Origin: Rhodococcus triatomae
GTDB taxonomy: Bacteria > Actinomycetota > Actinomycetes > Mycobacteriales > Mycobacteriaceae
Direction of reading: 5' to 3'
Length of the DNA stretch: 64,000 bases
NCBI RefSeq assembly: GCF_014217785.1
Contig: NZ_CP048814.1
Coordinates: forward strand, 4,706,001 to 4,770,000
This document shows, piece by piece, positions 1 to 8,930 of the stretch. The first letter of the stretch is position 1. Every line of letters starts with the position of its first letter. The notes beneath the pieces were generated by a model that did no database searches, was not told the DNA's origin, and saw nothing but the letters and a program-made list of their open reading frames with translations. The position numbers were made by a program, and so were the translations under genes.

Positions 1-403
1 CCACGGCCAGGATCATCCCGACCATGTCCTTCATGTCCACGGCCCCGCGGCCCCAGACGTAGCCGTCCTCGACCGCGCCGGAGAACGGGTGCACCTGCCA
101 GTCCGCGGGCTCCGCGGGTACGACGTCGAGGTGACCGTGCAGCATCAGCGCACCCCTGTTCGGGTCCGCACCCTTCAGCCGCGCGAAGACATTGCCCCGA
201 CCCGGTGCGCCGGACTCGACGTATTCGGTCTCGTAGCCGACCTCCTCGAGCTGGCCGGCGACCCACTCGGCACACTCCCGCTCGCCCTTCGTCGTGGCGA
301 GATCGCCCGTGTTCGACGTGTCGAACCGGATCAGCGAGCTGACCAGCTCGACGACCTCCGATTCGGCACGGCTCCGGCCTGGGACTTCGTTGTCAGTGGA
401 CAC
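1..403 (-). CDS. M20-family metallopeptidase, N-terminal part (runs off the window)
   Basis: This is the first ~134 residues of a zinc-dependent M20/M25/M40 hydrolase of the ArgE/DapE/CPG2 type, which cleave amide bonds of N-acyl amino acids or small peptides in the cytoplasm. The sequence shows LHGHLDVVPA (zinc-ligand His and the conserved Asp) and GRGAVDMKD (bridging Asp), the two signature blocks of the fold. I chose the GTG start at 403 because it precedes the typical family opening (SSLIRFDTSNTGD). The dimerisation domain and C-terminal half lie outside the window, so substrate cannot be judged. It is divergent from tRNA-Leu. Confidence 0.85.
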   Translation of the reverse strand, partial: MSTDNEVPGRSRAESEVVELVSSLIRFDTSNTGDLATTKGERECAEWVAGQLEEVGYETEYVESGAPGRGNVFARLKGADPNRGALMLHGHLDVVPAEPADWQVHPFSGAVEDGYVWGRGAVDMKDMVGMILAV

Positions 404-543
404 ACCACTTTCCTACCATCGACGGTGCGGGAACTCAGTGCGGAACGCGCCTGAACGGCGACACGGAACCTGCCTCGACGGGGCGATTTGGGCGCTGAGC
501 CGACATCGGTTAATCTTTCGAGGCGCCAGCAACCAGGGCGCCG

Positions 544-629
544 GTCCGAGTGGCGGAATGGCAGACGCGCTAGCTTGAGGTGCTAGTGTCCTATTAACGG
601 ACGTGGGGGTTCAAGTCCCCCCTCGGACA
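544..629 (+). tRNA. tRNA-Leu (anticodon GAG)
   Basis: A full cloverleaf can be folded. The acceptor arms are GTCCGAG (544-550) and CTCGGAC (622-628), with discriminator A629. The anticodon loop TTGAGGT lies between CTAGC and GCTAG, giving GAG at 577-579. A long variable arm (class II tRNA) and the T-loop GTTCAAGTC are present. The 3' CCA is not encoded; ACC-G follows. A possible -10 like element (TTAATCT) lies just upstream near 512-518. Confidence 0.96.
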
Positions 630-720
630 CCGAAGCAGTACCGAATCGAATGGTATCCAGATCGTCGGATGCGGTTCGGTCGGGCACCGGCTTCAACTTT
701 CTGAGTTGAGACAGACGAAA

Positions 721-750
721 AGGCCCCGGTTCTCACGAGAACCGGGGCCT
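721..750 (+). terminator. Rho-independent terminator after tRNA-Leu
   Basis: A perfect 13-bp stem, AGGCCCCGGTTCT (721-733) with AGAACCGGGGCCT (738-750), and a 4-nt loop are followed by TCTTCGT. It sits between the tRNA and the SDR gene at 773. Confidence 0.8.
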
Positions 751-772
751 TCTTCGTGAGAGGGCATTTTCG

Positions 773-2272
773 ATGACCGACGCAGCGACCGACACCGAGG
801 ACGCAACTCCCCGAGCCACCACTGCCGGGGACACGACCGCGTTCGCCGCGAACGACTTCGAGGCGTTCCTCCGTGTCCTCGACGCCGCCGCGGAACTCGA
901 CGCCGAGCATCCCGATGCCGTCGCCGTCCAGCGTGCCGTCGGGCACATGTTCAAGAAGTTCAAGCGGGCCCGGCGGGCCGCCACCCGCAAGGCGGTGTCC
1001 GAGGCGGACCGTCAGGTGGTCGCCGCCACCGCCACCGGATCTCCGGAACGGATCGACGACGAGACCGCGGGTATCCCGCTCAGCTCGACTGCCGAGGGCG
1101 CGAGCGCGGGCACGCTGATCCGGCCCCGCCCCTGCTACATCTGCAAGGAGCGCTACACCCGGGTCGACGCCTTCTACCATCAGCTGTGCCCGGAGTGCGC
1201 GGCGACGAGCCACACGAAACGGGACGCTCGGACGGATCTGACCGGACGCCGCGCACTCCTCACCGGTGGCCGCGCGAAGATCGGGATGTACATCGCGCTG
1301 CGGCTGCTCCGGGACGGAGCACATACGACGATCACCACACGCTTCCCCAACGACGCCGTCCGGCGCTTCCGTGCCCTGCCGGACAGCTCCGAATGGATCC
1401 ACCGGCTGCGCATCGTGGGTATCGATCTGCGCGATCCCGCCCAGGTGGTCGCGCTCGCGGATTCCGTTGCCGCACAGGGGCCTCTGGACATCCTTGTCAA
1501 CAACGCCGCCCAGACGGTACGCCGCTCCCCCGGCGCCTACAGCGCTCTGGCCGAGGCGGAGGCGGCCCCGCTGCCCGCCGGGGATCTTCCCGAGGTACTC
1601 GCGTTCGGCAAGCCGAGCGACGCACACCCGGCCGCGCTGGCGGGCTCGCTCGCACCGGCGACCACCGAGGGTTCTCTCCTCACTCCGGAGGCCGTCGCCT
1701 CGCTCGCCGTGGTCGCCGGATCGGCGACGGTCGATCGGATCGAGGCCGGCCTGGCAATCGACGCCGGCGGCCTCGTCCCGGATCTCGCGCACACCAACAG
1801 CTGGGTGCAGACGGTCGAGGAAGTCGACCCGATCGAATTGCTCGAGGTGCAGCTGTGCAACTCGGTGGCACCGTTCATCCTGGTGTCCAAGCTGCGGCCG
1901 GCGATGGCCGCGTCCGCCGCGCGGCGCAAGTACGTCGTCAACGTCTCGGCGATGGAAGGGCAGTTCGGCCGCGCCTACAAGGGGCCGGGCCATCCGCACA
2001 CGAACATGGCGAAGGCCGCGCTCAACATGCTCACCCGCACCAGCGCCAAGGAGATGCTCGACGACGGCATCCTCATGACGGCCGTCGACACCGGGTGGAT
2101 CACCGACGAGCGCCCGCACTACACCAAGCTCAGGCTGGCGGACGAGGGCTTCCATGCTCCTCTCGATCTGGTGGACGGGGCAGCCCGCGTCTACGACCCG
2201 ATCGTCCAGGGCGAGAACGGGGTCGATCTGCACGGTTGCTTCCTCAAGGATTACCGGCCCTCACCCTGGTGA
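773..2272 (+). CDS. SDR-family oxidoreductase with N-terminal zinc-finger-like region
   Basis: A 499-residue protein. The C-terminal ~350 residues are a short-chain dehydrogenase/reductase. The dinucleotide loop is divergent (LLTGGRAKIGMYIALRLL), and the NNAA block (ILVNNAAQT) is present. The usual YxxxK is replaced around YKGPGHPHTNMAKAALNM, so the catalytic tyrosine/lysine arrangement is atypical. Before the SDR domain is a cysteine cluster (CYICKERY ... CPEC) like a treble-clef or zinc ribbon, preceded by an Ala/Asp-rich helical region. An ~80-residue insertion follows the NNAA block. Start at ATG 773 with AGAGGG upstream. The family is known in actinobacteria as an uncharacterised SDR; substrate unknown. 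Confidence 0.8.
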   Translation: MTDAATDTEDATPRATTAGDTTAFAANDFEAFLRVLDAAAELDAEHPDAVAVQRAVGHMFKKFKRARRAATRKAVSEADRQVVAATATGSPERIDDETAGIPLSSTAEGASAGTLIRPRPCYICKERYTRVDAFYHQLCPECAATSHTKRDARTDLTGRRALLTGGRAKIGMYIALRLLRDGAHTTITTRFPNDAVRRFRALPDSSEWIHRLRIVGIDLRDPAQVVALADSVAAQGPLDILVNNAAQTVRRSPGAYSALAEAEAAPLPAGDLPEVLAFGKPSDAHPAALAGSLAPATTEGSLLTPEAVASLAVVAGSATVDRIEAGLAIDAGGLVPDLAHTNSWVQTVEEVDPIELLEVQLCNSVAPFILVSKLRPAMAASAARRKYVVNVSAMEGQFGRAYKGPGHPHTNMAKAALNMLTRTSAKEMLDDGILMTAVDTGWITDERPHYTKLRLADEGFHAPLDLVDGAARVYDPIVQGENGVDLHGCFLKDYRPSPW

Positions 2273-2434
2273 CCGGAGTCTGCCGGGTGTGACCGATCGG
2301 CGGCGCCCGCACCCGTAGTGGGCACTCTCATCCCGTGTGCCGGCCGCCGAGGCGACGGGCACCTGGGATACTCGGGGACAACCCGCCGGGACACAGCTAC
2401 AGCTCGTCGGGGACGAAGCTACGAGGAGGCGTTC

Positions 2435-2857
2435 ATGTCCGTTGCCGTGGTCCACCGCGACAGCCCGGAGGGCCGGGCCGCGATCGTGATCGCCGCGCAC
2501 GAGGCGCTGCAGCGGCGGCACCAGCTCACCGTGCTCCACGTGCCGGACGAGATCGTGGGCGGTGTCGTCGACGGCGCACCCGAGCCGGACGAGGATCTCA
2601 CCGCGGTCCGCTCGGCGATCCAGGCCGCCCTCGACGCGGGCGACGTCGGTGAGACGTCGTGGACACTCCGCGCCGCCGAGCCGTCGGAGGACCCGGTGAC
2701 GGCCCTCGTCGATCTCGTCGACGACGAGTCTCCCGACTTCCTCGTCGTCGGCACCCGCCGCAAGTCGGCCGTCGGCAAGTTCCTCCTCGAACGCTGGCTC
2801 CAGCGTGTCCTGCTCGAGGTGGACGTCCCCGTCCTGGTGGTCAAGGACCCCGCCTGA
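2435..2857 (+). CDS. Universal stress protein (UspA family)
   Basis: A 140-residue single-domain Usp. It starts MSVAVVHRDSPEGRAAI and ends with the nucleotide-binding-type region GTRRKSAVGKFLLERW followed by the terminal strand VPVLVVKD. The ATP-binding motif of the family is G-2X-G-9X-G(S/T); here the second part is degenerate (VGKFLLERW), so ATP binding is uncertain. The ATG at 2435 is chosen over upstream possibilities because a strong ribosome binding site (GAGGAGGC, 2424-2431) precedes it. It stands alone, with a hairpin downstream. Members usually act in cytoplasmic stress or dormancy responses; nothing here specifies the signal. Confidence 0.85.
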   Translation: MSVAVVHRDSPEGRAAIVIAAHEALQRRHQLTVLHVPDEIVGGVVDGAPEPDEDLTAVRSAIQAALDAGDVGETSWTLRAAEPSEDPVTALVDLVDDESPDFLVVGTRRKSAVGKFLLERWLQRVLLEVDVPVLVVKDPA

Positions 2858-2904
2858 CGGACTCCCCTCCCCTCCATCCCCTCCCTCCCCTCCCCGCGCC
2901 ACCC

Positions 2905-2961
2905 CCTGGGTGAAGGTGGCCTTCGACCGGTCTGACGAGGCCAACGGTCCCTTCACCCAGG
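2905..2961 (+). terminator. Hairpin after usp (probable terminator)
   Basis: CCTGGGTGAAGG (2905-2916) pairs with CCTTCACCCAGG (2950-2961), and TGGCCT (2917-2922) with AGGCCA (2938-2943), around a ~15-nt loop. There is no T-run. It is similar in style to the intergenic palindrome at 10092-10142. Confidence 0.6.
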
Positions 2962-3025
2962 TGGGGAGGGGCCGCATCGTTCTAGACTGGGTGACACATC
3001 GACCGGTGAACGTGGGAAGTGTCAG

Positions 3026-3448
3026 GTGGCCGTCATGGTCTATCACGCGTTGGCGCTCACCGTCGCGATCGTGCACCTGCTGTTCGTGGCCTACGTGGTG
3101 GTCGGCGGGTTCCTGGCCTGGCGGGTGCCGTGGACCATCGTGATCCACGTGCCCGCGGTCCTGTGGGGATTCGGCGGGGTGATCTTCGGATACGAATGCC
3201 CACTGACACACCTCGAATCCTGGGCTCGGGAAAAGGCCGGCGAGAGCCGGCTCCCGCAGAGCGGATTCATCGACCACTACCTCACCGGCGTGCTCTACCC
3301 GGAGGACGCCCTCGGCCTGGTCCGCTCGCTGGTCGCGGCCGCGGTGATCGCGTCGTGGATCGGGTTCGTCGCCCTCCTGGTCTCCCGCCGGCGCCGTCGG
3401 TCCACACCCCCTCGTCCGCTCGTGAGCGGCACCACACCCGAGCTGTAG
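3026..3448 (+). CDS. DUF2784 membrane protein
   Basis: A 140-residue integral membrane protein with about four hydrophobic segments: residues ~5-30, ~33-52 (VPWTIVIHVPAVLWGFGGVI), and a helix near 95-120 ending in the Arg-rich tail SRRRRR. The conserved ECPLTHLE block (Cys in GYECPLT) between helices 2 and 3 and the HYLTGVLYP block are hallmarks of DUF2784. The GTG start at 3026 follows GGGAAG. The function of the family is unknown. The enoyl-reductase-like gene starts 9 bp downstream, so the two are probably co-transcribed. Confidence 0.85.
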   Translation: MAVMVYHALALTVAIVHLLFVAYVVVGGFLAWRVPWTIVIHVPAVLWGFGGVIFGYECPLTHLESWAREKAGESRLPQSGFIDHYLTGVLYPEDALGLVRSLVAAAVIASWIGFVALLVSRRRRRSTPPRPLVSGTTPEL

Positions 3449-3457
3449 TCTCGGGCC

Positions 3458-4708
3458 ATGACCGAACCCACACCCGCTCGTGACCTCGATATCGTCCTGT
3501 TCGGCGCCACCGGCTTCGTCGGTCGCCTCGTCGCCGACTACCTGGCCCGCTCGGCTCCGGCGGACACCAGGATCGGACTCGCGGGGCGTTCCCTGGCGAA
3601 ACTGGAATCGGTTCGTTCCACTCTCGGCCCCGCTGCCGAGGACTGGCCGCTGATCGTCGCGGACTCCACGGATCCGGACTCGATCGCGGGCCTCGTCGCG
3701 CGCGCCGCGGTGGTCGCCACCACTGTCGGCCCGTACGCCAAGTACGGGCGCACTCTCGTCGACGCCTGCGCCGACTCCGGAACGCACTACGTCGACCTCA
3801 CGGGCGAGTCCCTCTTCGCCCGCGAGAGCATCGATGCCAACCACGAACGCGCCGTCGCGACCGGCGCGAAGATCGTCCACTCCTGCGGATTCGACTCGAT
3901 CCCGTCCGATCTGGGTGTGCACGTACTGCACGGCGCCGTGACCGCCGACGGAGCAGGGGACCTCACCGACACCACGCTCGTCGTCACCGACCTCCGCGGC
4001 GGCGTCAGTGGTGGCACCATCGACTCCCTGCGCACCCAGGTCGAGGTGTCGGTCAAGGACGCCGGCCTACGCCGGCTCGCCGCATCCCCCTACACCCTCA
4101 GCCCGGACCGGACGGCCGAGCCGGACCTCGGCCGCCAGTCCGACGTCTCCGTCGTCAAGGGCGCCGACATCGCGCCCGGAATCCGCGGGTGGAAGGCCCC
4201 GTTCGTCATGGCGTCCTACAACACCCGGGTGGTCCGACGCTCGAACGCGCTCACCGGCTGGTTCTACGGGCGCGACTTCCGGTACCGCGAGGTGATGAAC
4301 GTCGGGTCCTCCGTGCTCTCGCTGCCCGTAGCGGCCGCAGTCGCCGCCGGCACGGGCGCGCTGGTCGCGGGCCTGGCGTTCCGACCCACCCGCGCACTGC
4401 TCGACAGGATCCTCCCGAAGCCCGGCGAGGGACCGAGCGAGAAGACCCGCCGGACGGGACGGTTCACGATGGACCTGTACACGACGACCTCCACCGGTGC
4501 GCGCTACACCGCCCGGGTCAAGGCGCAGGGCGATCCCGGCTACCAGGCGACGGCGGTGATGCTGGGCGAGTCCGCCCTCGGCCTCGCACTCGGCGGCGCC
4601 GAGCTGCCCGACACGGCAGGCGTCCTCACCCCGGCCACGGCGTTCGGCGACGTGCTCGTCGACCGTCTCCGCGACGCCGGTGTCGAGTTCTCGGCGCGGC
4701 GCCTCTGA
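3458..4708 (+). CDS. Saccharopine dehydrogenase-like / trans-acting enoyl reductase family protein
   Basis: A 416-residue protein with an N-terminal Rossmann motif (VLFGATGFVGRLVADYLA), followed by VGPYAKYGRTLVDACADSGTHYVDLTGE and the block HSCGFDSIPSDLGV. This is the mycobacterial Rv2449c/Rv2953 family. Rv2953 acts in trans with polyketide synthases in phthiocerol/phenolglycolipid synthesis; other members are uncharacterised. A hydrophobic segment around residues 285-310 suggests membrane association. No PKS gene lies nearby, so a lipid-modifying role is inference from the family only. It follows the DUF2784 gene by 9 bp. Confidence 0.85.
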   Translation: MTEPTPARDLDIVLFGATGFVGRLVADYLARSAPADTRIGLAGRSLAKLESVRSTLGPAAEDWPLIVADSTDPDSIAGLVARAAVVATTVGPYAKYGRTLVDACADSGTHYVDLTGESLFARESIDANHERAVATGAKIVHSCGFDSIPSDLGVHVLHGAVTADGAGDLTDTTLVVTDLRGGVSGGTIDSLRTQVEVSVKDAGLRRLAASPYTLSPDRTAEPDLGRQSDVSVVKGADIAPGIRGWKAPFVMASYNTRVVRRSNALTGWFYGRDFRYREVMNVGSSVLSLPVAAAVAAGTGALVAGLAFRPTRALLDRILPKPGEGPSEKTRRTGRFTMDLYTTTSTGARYTARVKAQGDPGYQATAVMLGESALGLALGGAELPDTAGVLTPATAFGDVLVDRLRDAGVEFSARRL

Positions 4709-4843
4709 CCGGCCGGAAGGTCGTCCACCAGCGCCGTGCGGCCGGTCGGATCCCCCGGCAGTTCGGGAATACTCCCAGGTAACATGGACAGGGATCCAGG
4801 CACCCGTCGCGGTGCTCCGAGAGCGGAAAAGTGAGGCTTTTTC

Positions 4844-7027
4844 ATGACTGAGCGTGTTCAGGTCGGCGGTCTGCAGATCGCCAAGGTGCTCTACGACTTC
4901 GTCGAGAAGGAGGCCCTTCCCGGGACCGGTGTCGACGTCGACACCTTCTGGACCGGCGCCGACAAGGTCTTCGCCGATCTCGCACCGAAGAACCGTGACC
5001 TGCTCGCCAAGCGTGACGACCTGCAGGCCCGCATCGACGCGTGGCACCGGGAGAACCCGGGCACCCCGGATCCCGCGACCTATCGCGCCTTCCTCGAGGA
5101 GATCGGCTACCTGGTCCCTCAGCCCGACGCCTTCGAGGTGGGTACCGCCGGCGTCGACACCGAGATCACCTCGACCGCCGGCCCGCAGCTCGTCGTCCCG
5201 GTGCTCAATGCCCGGTTCGCTCTCAACGCATCCAACGCGCGCTGGGGATCGCTGTACGACGCCCTGTACGGCACCAATGCGATCTCCGAGGAGGGTGGAG
5301 CCGAGAAGGGCAAGGGCTACAACAAGGTTCGTGGCGACAAGGTCATCGCGTGGGCCCGCGACTTCCTCGACACCGCGGTGCCGCTGGCGACCGGCTCGCA
5401 CAAGGACTCCACTGCCTACGCCATCGACGGCTCCGAGCTGAAGGTCACTCTCGCGGACGGCACCGTCACCACTCTCGCCCAGCCGGAGAAGCTCGTCGGC
5501 TTCCTCGGCGAGAAGGATGCACCCGCCGCGGTGCTGCTGCGCAACAACGGCCTGCACCTCGAGATCCAGATCGATCCGGCCTCGCCGATCGGCTCGACCG
5601 ACGCCGCGGGCGTGAAGGACGTGGTGCTCGAGTCCGCGATCACCACGATCATGGACTTCGAGGACTCGGTCGCGGCCGTCGACGCCGACGACAAGGTCGT
5701 CGGCTACCGCAACTGGCTGGGCCTCAACCGGGGTGATCTGTCCGAGGAGATCGCCAAGGACGGCAAGTCCTTCACCCGCAGCCTCAACGCGGACCGCGTG
5801 TACCGGACCCTGGACGGTGGAGAGCTCGCCCTGCACGGTCGTTCGCTGCTGTTCGTCCGCAACGTCGGGCACCTCATGACGAACCCCGCCATCCTCGACG
5901 CCGACGGCAACGAACTGCCGGAAGGCATCCTCGATGCCCTGATCACGAGCCTCGCGGCCATCCACGGCCTGCGGCGCAGCGACGAGAACGGACCGCTCGA
6001 CAACAGCCGGACGGGTTCGATCTACATCGTCAAGCCCAAGCAGCACGGCCCGGAAGAGGTCGCGTTCACCACGGAACTGTTCGCCCGCGTCGAGCAGGTC
6101 CTCGGACTGCCCGAGAACACCCTCAAGGTCGGCATCATGGACGAGGAGCGGCGCACCACCGTCAACCTCGCCGCCTGCATCAAGGAGGCGAGCGACCGGG
6201 TGGTGTTCATCAACACCGGCTTCCTGGACCGCACCGGCGACGAGATCCACACCTCGATGGAGGCCGGGCCGATGGTCCGCAAGGCCGACATGAAGAAGCA
6301 GAAGTGGATCGCCGCGTACGAGGACTGGAACGTCGACACCGGGCTGGCCACCGGTCTGCAGGGCAAGGCGCAGATCGGCAAGGGTATGTGGGCGATGACG
6401 GACCTCATGGCCGAGATGCTGGAGCAGAAGATCGGCCATCCCAAGGCGGGCGCGAACACCGCCTGGGTGCCGTCGCCCACCGGCGCCACCCTGCACGCCA
6501 CGCACTACCACGAGGTCGACGTCTTCGCGGTCCAGGACGAGTTGAAGGGCCACCCGCGCGCGAGCCTGGACGACATCCTCACCATCCCGCTGGCACCGAG
6601 CACCGACTGGAGCGACGCCGAGAAGCAGGAGGAACTCGACAACAACAGCCAGTCGATCCTCGGCTACGTGGTCCGCTGGATCAGCCAGGGAGTCGGCTGC
6701 TCGAAGGTGCCCGACATCCACGACGTCGCGCTCATGGAGGACCGGGCCACGCTGCGGATCTCCAGCCAGCTCCTGGCGAACTGGCTGCGCCACGGCATCG
6801 TGTCCGAGGCCGATGTCGTCGCCTCGCTCGAGCGCATGGCACCGGTCGTCGACCGGCAGAACGCGGGAGATTCCGCGTACCGTCCGATGTCGCCGGCTTT
6901 CGACGACAACATCGCGTTCCAGGCGGCGAAGGAGCTGATCCTCGAGGGCGCGAAGCAGCCGAGCGGCTACACCGAGCCGATCCTGCACCGCCGTCGCCGC
7001 GAGTACAAGAAGGCGTTCGGCTGGTGA
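4844..7027 (+). CDS. glcB: Malate synthase G
   Basis: A 727-residue enzyme, the usual length for isoform G. It condenses glyoxylate and acetyl-CoA to malate and CoA in the glyoxylate shunt, in the cytoplasm with Mg2+. Identifiable blocks include [17 protein letters not shown], the catalytic-region [38 protein letters not shown] (active-site Arg and Glu), [10 protein letters not shown], and the C-terminal NWLRHGIV with the catalytic Asp region. The ATG start at 4844 has only a moderate SD. The gene is monocistronic, with a strong hairpin at 7038-7080. The two-carbon acceptor glyoxylate could come from isocitrate lyase or glycine oxidation; gcvP is in the same neighbourhood. Confidence 0.97.
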   Translation: MTERVQVGGLQIAKVLYDFVEKEALPGTGVDVDTFWTGADKVFADLAPKNRDLLAKRDDLQARIDAWHRENPGTPDPATYRAFLEEIGYLVPQPDAFEVGTAGVDTEITSTAGPQLVVPVLNARFALNASNARWGSLYDALYGTNAISEEGGAEKGKGYNKVRGDKVIAWARDFLDTAVPLATGSHKDSTAYAIDGSELKVTLADGTVTTLAQPEKLVGFLGEKDAPAAVLLRNNGLHLEIQIDPASPIGSTDAAGVKDVVLESAITTIMDFEDSVAAVDADDKVVGYRNWLGLNRGDLSEEIAKDGKSFTRSLNADRVYRTLDGGELALHGRSLLFVRNVGHLMTNPAILDADGNELPEGILDALITSLAAIHGLRRSDENGPLDNSRTGSIYIVKPKQHGPEEVAFTTELFARVEQVLGLPENTLKVGIMDEERRTTVNLAACIKEASDRVVFINTGFLDRTGDEIHTSMEAGPMVRKADMKKQKWIAAYEDWNVDTGLATGLQGKAQIGKGMWAMTDLMAEMLEQKIGHPKAGANTAWVPSPTGATLHATHYHEVDVFAVQDELKGHPRASLDDILTIPLAPSTDWSDAEKQEELDNNSQSILGYVVRWISQGVGCSKVPDIHDVALMEDRATLRISSQLLANWLRHGIVSEADVVASLERMAPVVDRQNAGDSAYRPMSPAFDDNIAFQAAKELILEGAKQPSGYTEPILHRRRREYKKAFGW

Positions 7028-7037
7028 TCTGAACCGA

Positions 7038-7080
7038 CGCGATCCCCCCCGCCGTCGACCACGACGGCGGGGGGATCGCG
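7038..7080 (+). terminator. Terminator hairpin after glcB
   Basis: A stem of about 18 bp runs from CGCGAT-C7-GCCGTC (7038-7056) to GACGGC-G6-ATCGCG (7063-7080), with one bulged C. It lies directly after the glcB stop codon. Confidence 0.8.
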
Positions 7081-7132
7081 TCCCGCACCGACTCGAAAGT
7101 CGAGACAATCCCGAACGGATACAGGGGGCCAC

Positions 7133-8929
7133 GTGGGCCGGCATCGCGACGACAGGCGCTTCAGGGGCGTGAGCACCGGGCTCGTCGTCGCCGTGCTCGC
7201 GTGCGCGGTGGTGGCGGCCGCGGTGTTCGGATGGCTCCAGTTGCGCGACCGGATCCAGGACCAGGGAACCGCCGCGGCCGAGGCATGTGTCGAGGGCGAG
7301 TCGATCCTGCACGTGGCCGCGGATCCGGCGATCGCACCCCGACTCGCCGAGATCGCCCGGGAGTTCTCCGCCACCACCCCGGTGATCCGGGACCGATGCG
7401 TCACCGCCGAGGTCACCCCCGTCGCTTCCGACTCGGCCCGCGACGCACTGACGACCGAATCCGGCTGGAACGACGACCTCGGGCCGCGTCCGGCGCTGTG
7501 GGTACCGTCCAGCACCCACGATGCCCGCCGGGTCGCACCGACTGCCGTGGCGAACGGTGAGCCGCGCTCCCTCGCCACGAGCCCGATCGTCCTGGCCGCC
7601 CCCACCGTGCTCGCCGAGGCGATGACCGAGGCCGGGACGGGCTGGCGGGATCTGCCGTGGATGCAGAACGACCCGGCCGCGCTGGCACCGTGGGGCCTAC
7701 CCGAGTGGGGCAGCCTCGGACTCGCGCTTCCGATGGGACCCGAGTCACCCGGGACGGAGATGGCACTCGAGGCCGTCGCGGCCGCCGTCGCCGACGAGGG
7801 GGCGGGCCCGGTCACCGAGGAGGTCGCGCAGTCCGACCCCGTCCGGTCCGCGATCGTGGCGCTCGGTTCCGGCTACCAGGCCGCGGGCGGACAGCCCGAG
7901 GCCACCGCTCCTGCCCTCCTCGAATCTCTCGCCGGCGACCCCGATCCGGCCGACGCCGCCGTCCACGCGGTCCCCACCACCGAGCAGTCGATCCTCACCC
8001 TGCTCCGCGACCGGCCCGATGCGGGAATCGCCGCGGTGGCCCCCGCCGGGGCCACCCCCGTCGCCGATTACCCGGCCGTCACCCTCCGCGGGCCCGGCAC
8101 CGACGACACCACGTCCCGGGCGGCAGCGCAGTTCGTGGACTTCGCTCTCGACCCGCAGCGCGCACAGGTGTTCACCGACCACGGCTTCCGCGTCGGCGGC
8201 GCGGAAGGCCCCGAGGGCGTCGGTCCTCGTCCACTGCCTCCGATCGGCACTCCCCTCGTCCCGGCGGACGCGGCCACCGCCACGGAGCTCACCGCCGCGG
8301 CGCGCGATCCGCTCGGTGAGCGCAACACGGTGGTAATCCTCGACGTCTCACAGACGATGGGCACCGACAACGACGGTCGCAGCCGCCTGGAGGCCGCGTC
8401 CTCGGCGTTGGCCGCCCACGTGGAGCGATCCCCCGGCTCGTCGAATCTCGGGCTCTGGACGGCAGGTTCCGGTGCAGACGGAGCGGTCGGCTACCGGATC
8501 GCCGTGCCCCTGGGCCCCGTCTCCGAGGAAGGCCTGCCCGGGGGGACTCGCTCCGAGTCCCTGGTGGCGTCACTCGGCGACCAGAGTGCGTCCGGGCGAC
8601 CCACACCGTATGCCGCGTTGTCCGAGGCGTACGAGCGTGCCGCGGCCGGCTATGTACCCGGTCGTCCGAACTCGATCCTGCTGGTCACCGACGGCACGAC
8701 CGATACCAGCCCGGGCATCGACCGAGCGGCCCTGCTGTCCGCGATCTCGGACTCCGCGGACTCCTCGCGCCCGGTGACGGTGGATGTGCTGGTCCTCGGC
8801 GGGAGCGGGCCGAGCCCGGACACCGCCACATTGCAGACGGTCGCCGACCGTACGGGCGGCTCGCTGGTGCGGGTCGATTCCGCCGACGATGCCGCGGTGG
8901 CCGCGGCAGTGAACAGAATGCTCTCCTGA
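7133..8929 (+). CDS. Membrane-anchored substrate-binding and VWA-domain protein
   Basis: A 598-residue protein. One N-terminal membrane helix (STGLVVAVLACAVVAAAVFG, residues ~11-30) anchors an extracellular part. Residues ~50-375 resemble a periplasmic binding protein of the sulfate/iron type (HVAADPAIAPRLAEIAREF). Residues ~395-595 form a von Willebrand A domain with a MIDAS-like site (DVSQTMG, so DxSxT instead of DxSxS, and later VTDGTTD). The GTG start at 7133 follows ACAGGGGG. It is followed after 1 bp by the metallophosphoesterase gene. The pairing of binding-protein and VWA domains is recurrent in actinobacteria but has no assigned substrate. Confidence 0.8.
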   Translation: MGRHRDDRRFRGVSTGLVVAVLACAVVAAAVFGWLQLRDRIQDQGTAAAEACVEGESILHVAADPAIAPRLAEIAREFSATTPVIRDRCVTAEVTPVASDSARDALTTESGWNDDLGPRPALWVPSSTHDARRVAPTAVANGEPRSLATSPIVLAAPTVLAEAMTEAGTGWRDLPWMQNDPAALAPWGLPEWGSLGLALPMGPESPGTEMALEAVAAAVADEGAGPVTEEVAQSDPVRSAIVALGSGYQAAGGQPEATAPALLESLAGDPDPADAAVHAVPTTEQSILTLLRDRPDAGIAAVAPAGATPVADYPAVTLRGPGTDDTTSRAAAQFVDFALDPQRAQVFTDHGFRVGGAEGPEGVGPRPLPPIGTPLVPADAATATELTAAARDPLGERNTVVILDVSQTMGTDNDGRSRLEAASSALAAHVERSPGSSNLGLWTAGSGADGAVGYRIAVPLGPVSEEGLPGGTRSESLVASLGDQSASGRPTPYAALSEAYERAAAGYVPGRPNSILLVTDGTTDTSPGIDRAALLSAISDSADSSRPVTVDVLVLGGSGPSPDTATLQTVADRTGGSLVRVDSADDAAVAAAVNRMLS

Positions 8930-8930
8930 C

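Noticed and set aside
611..2233. 540-codon minus-strand frame opposite the SDR
   Set aside because: The SDR on the plus strand has clear motifs; the opposite frame has none and covers the terminator hairpin.
4067..7519. Very long open frame (over 1,100 codons) on the minus strand across glcB
   Set aside because: It is antisense to glcB and its neighbours, has no domain and an Arg/Gly/His-rich composition; high GC makes such shadow frames common.
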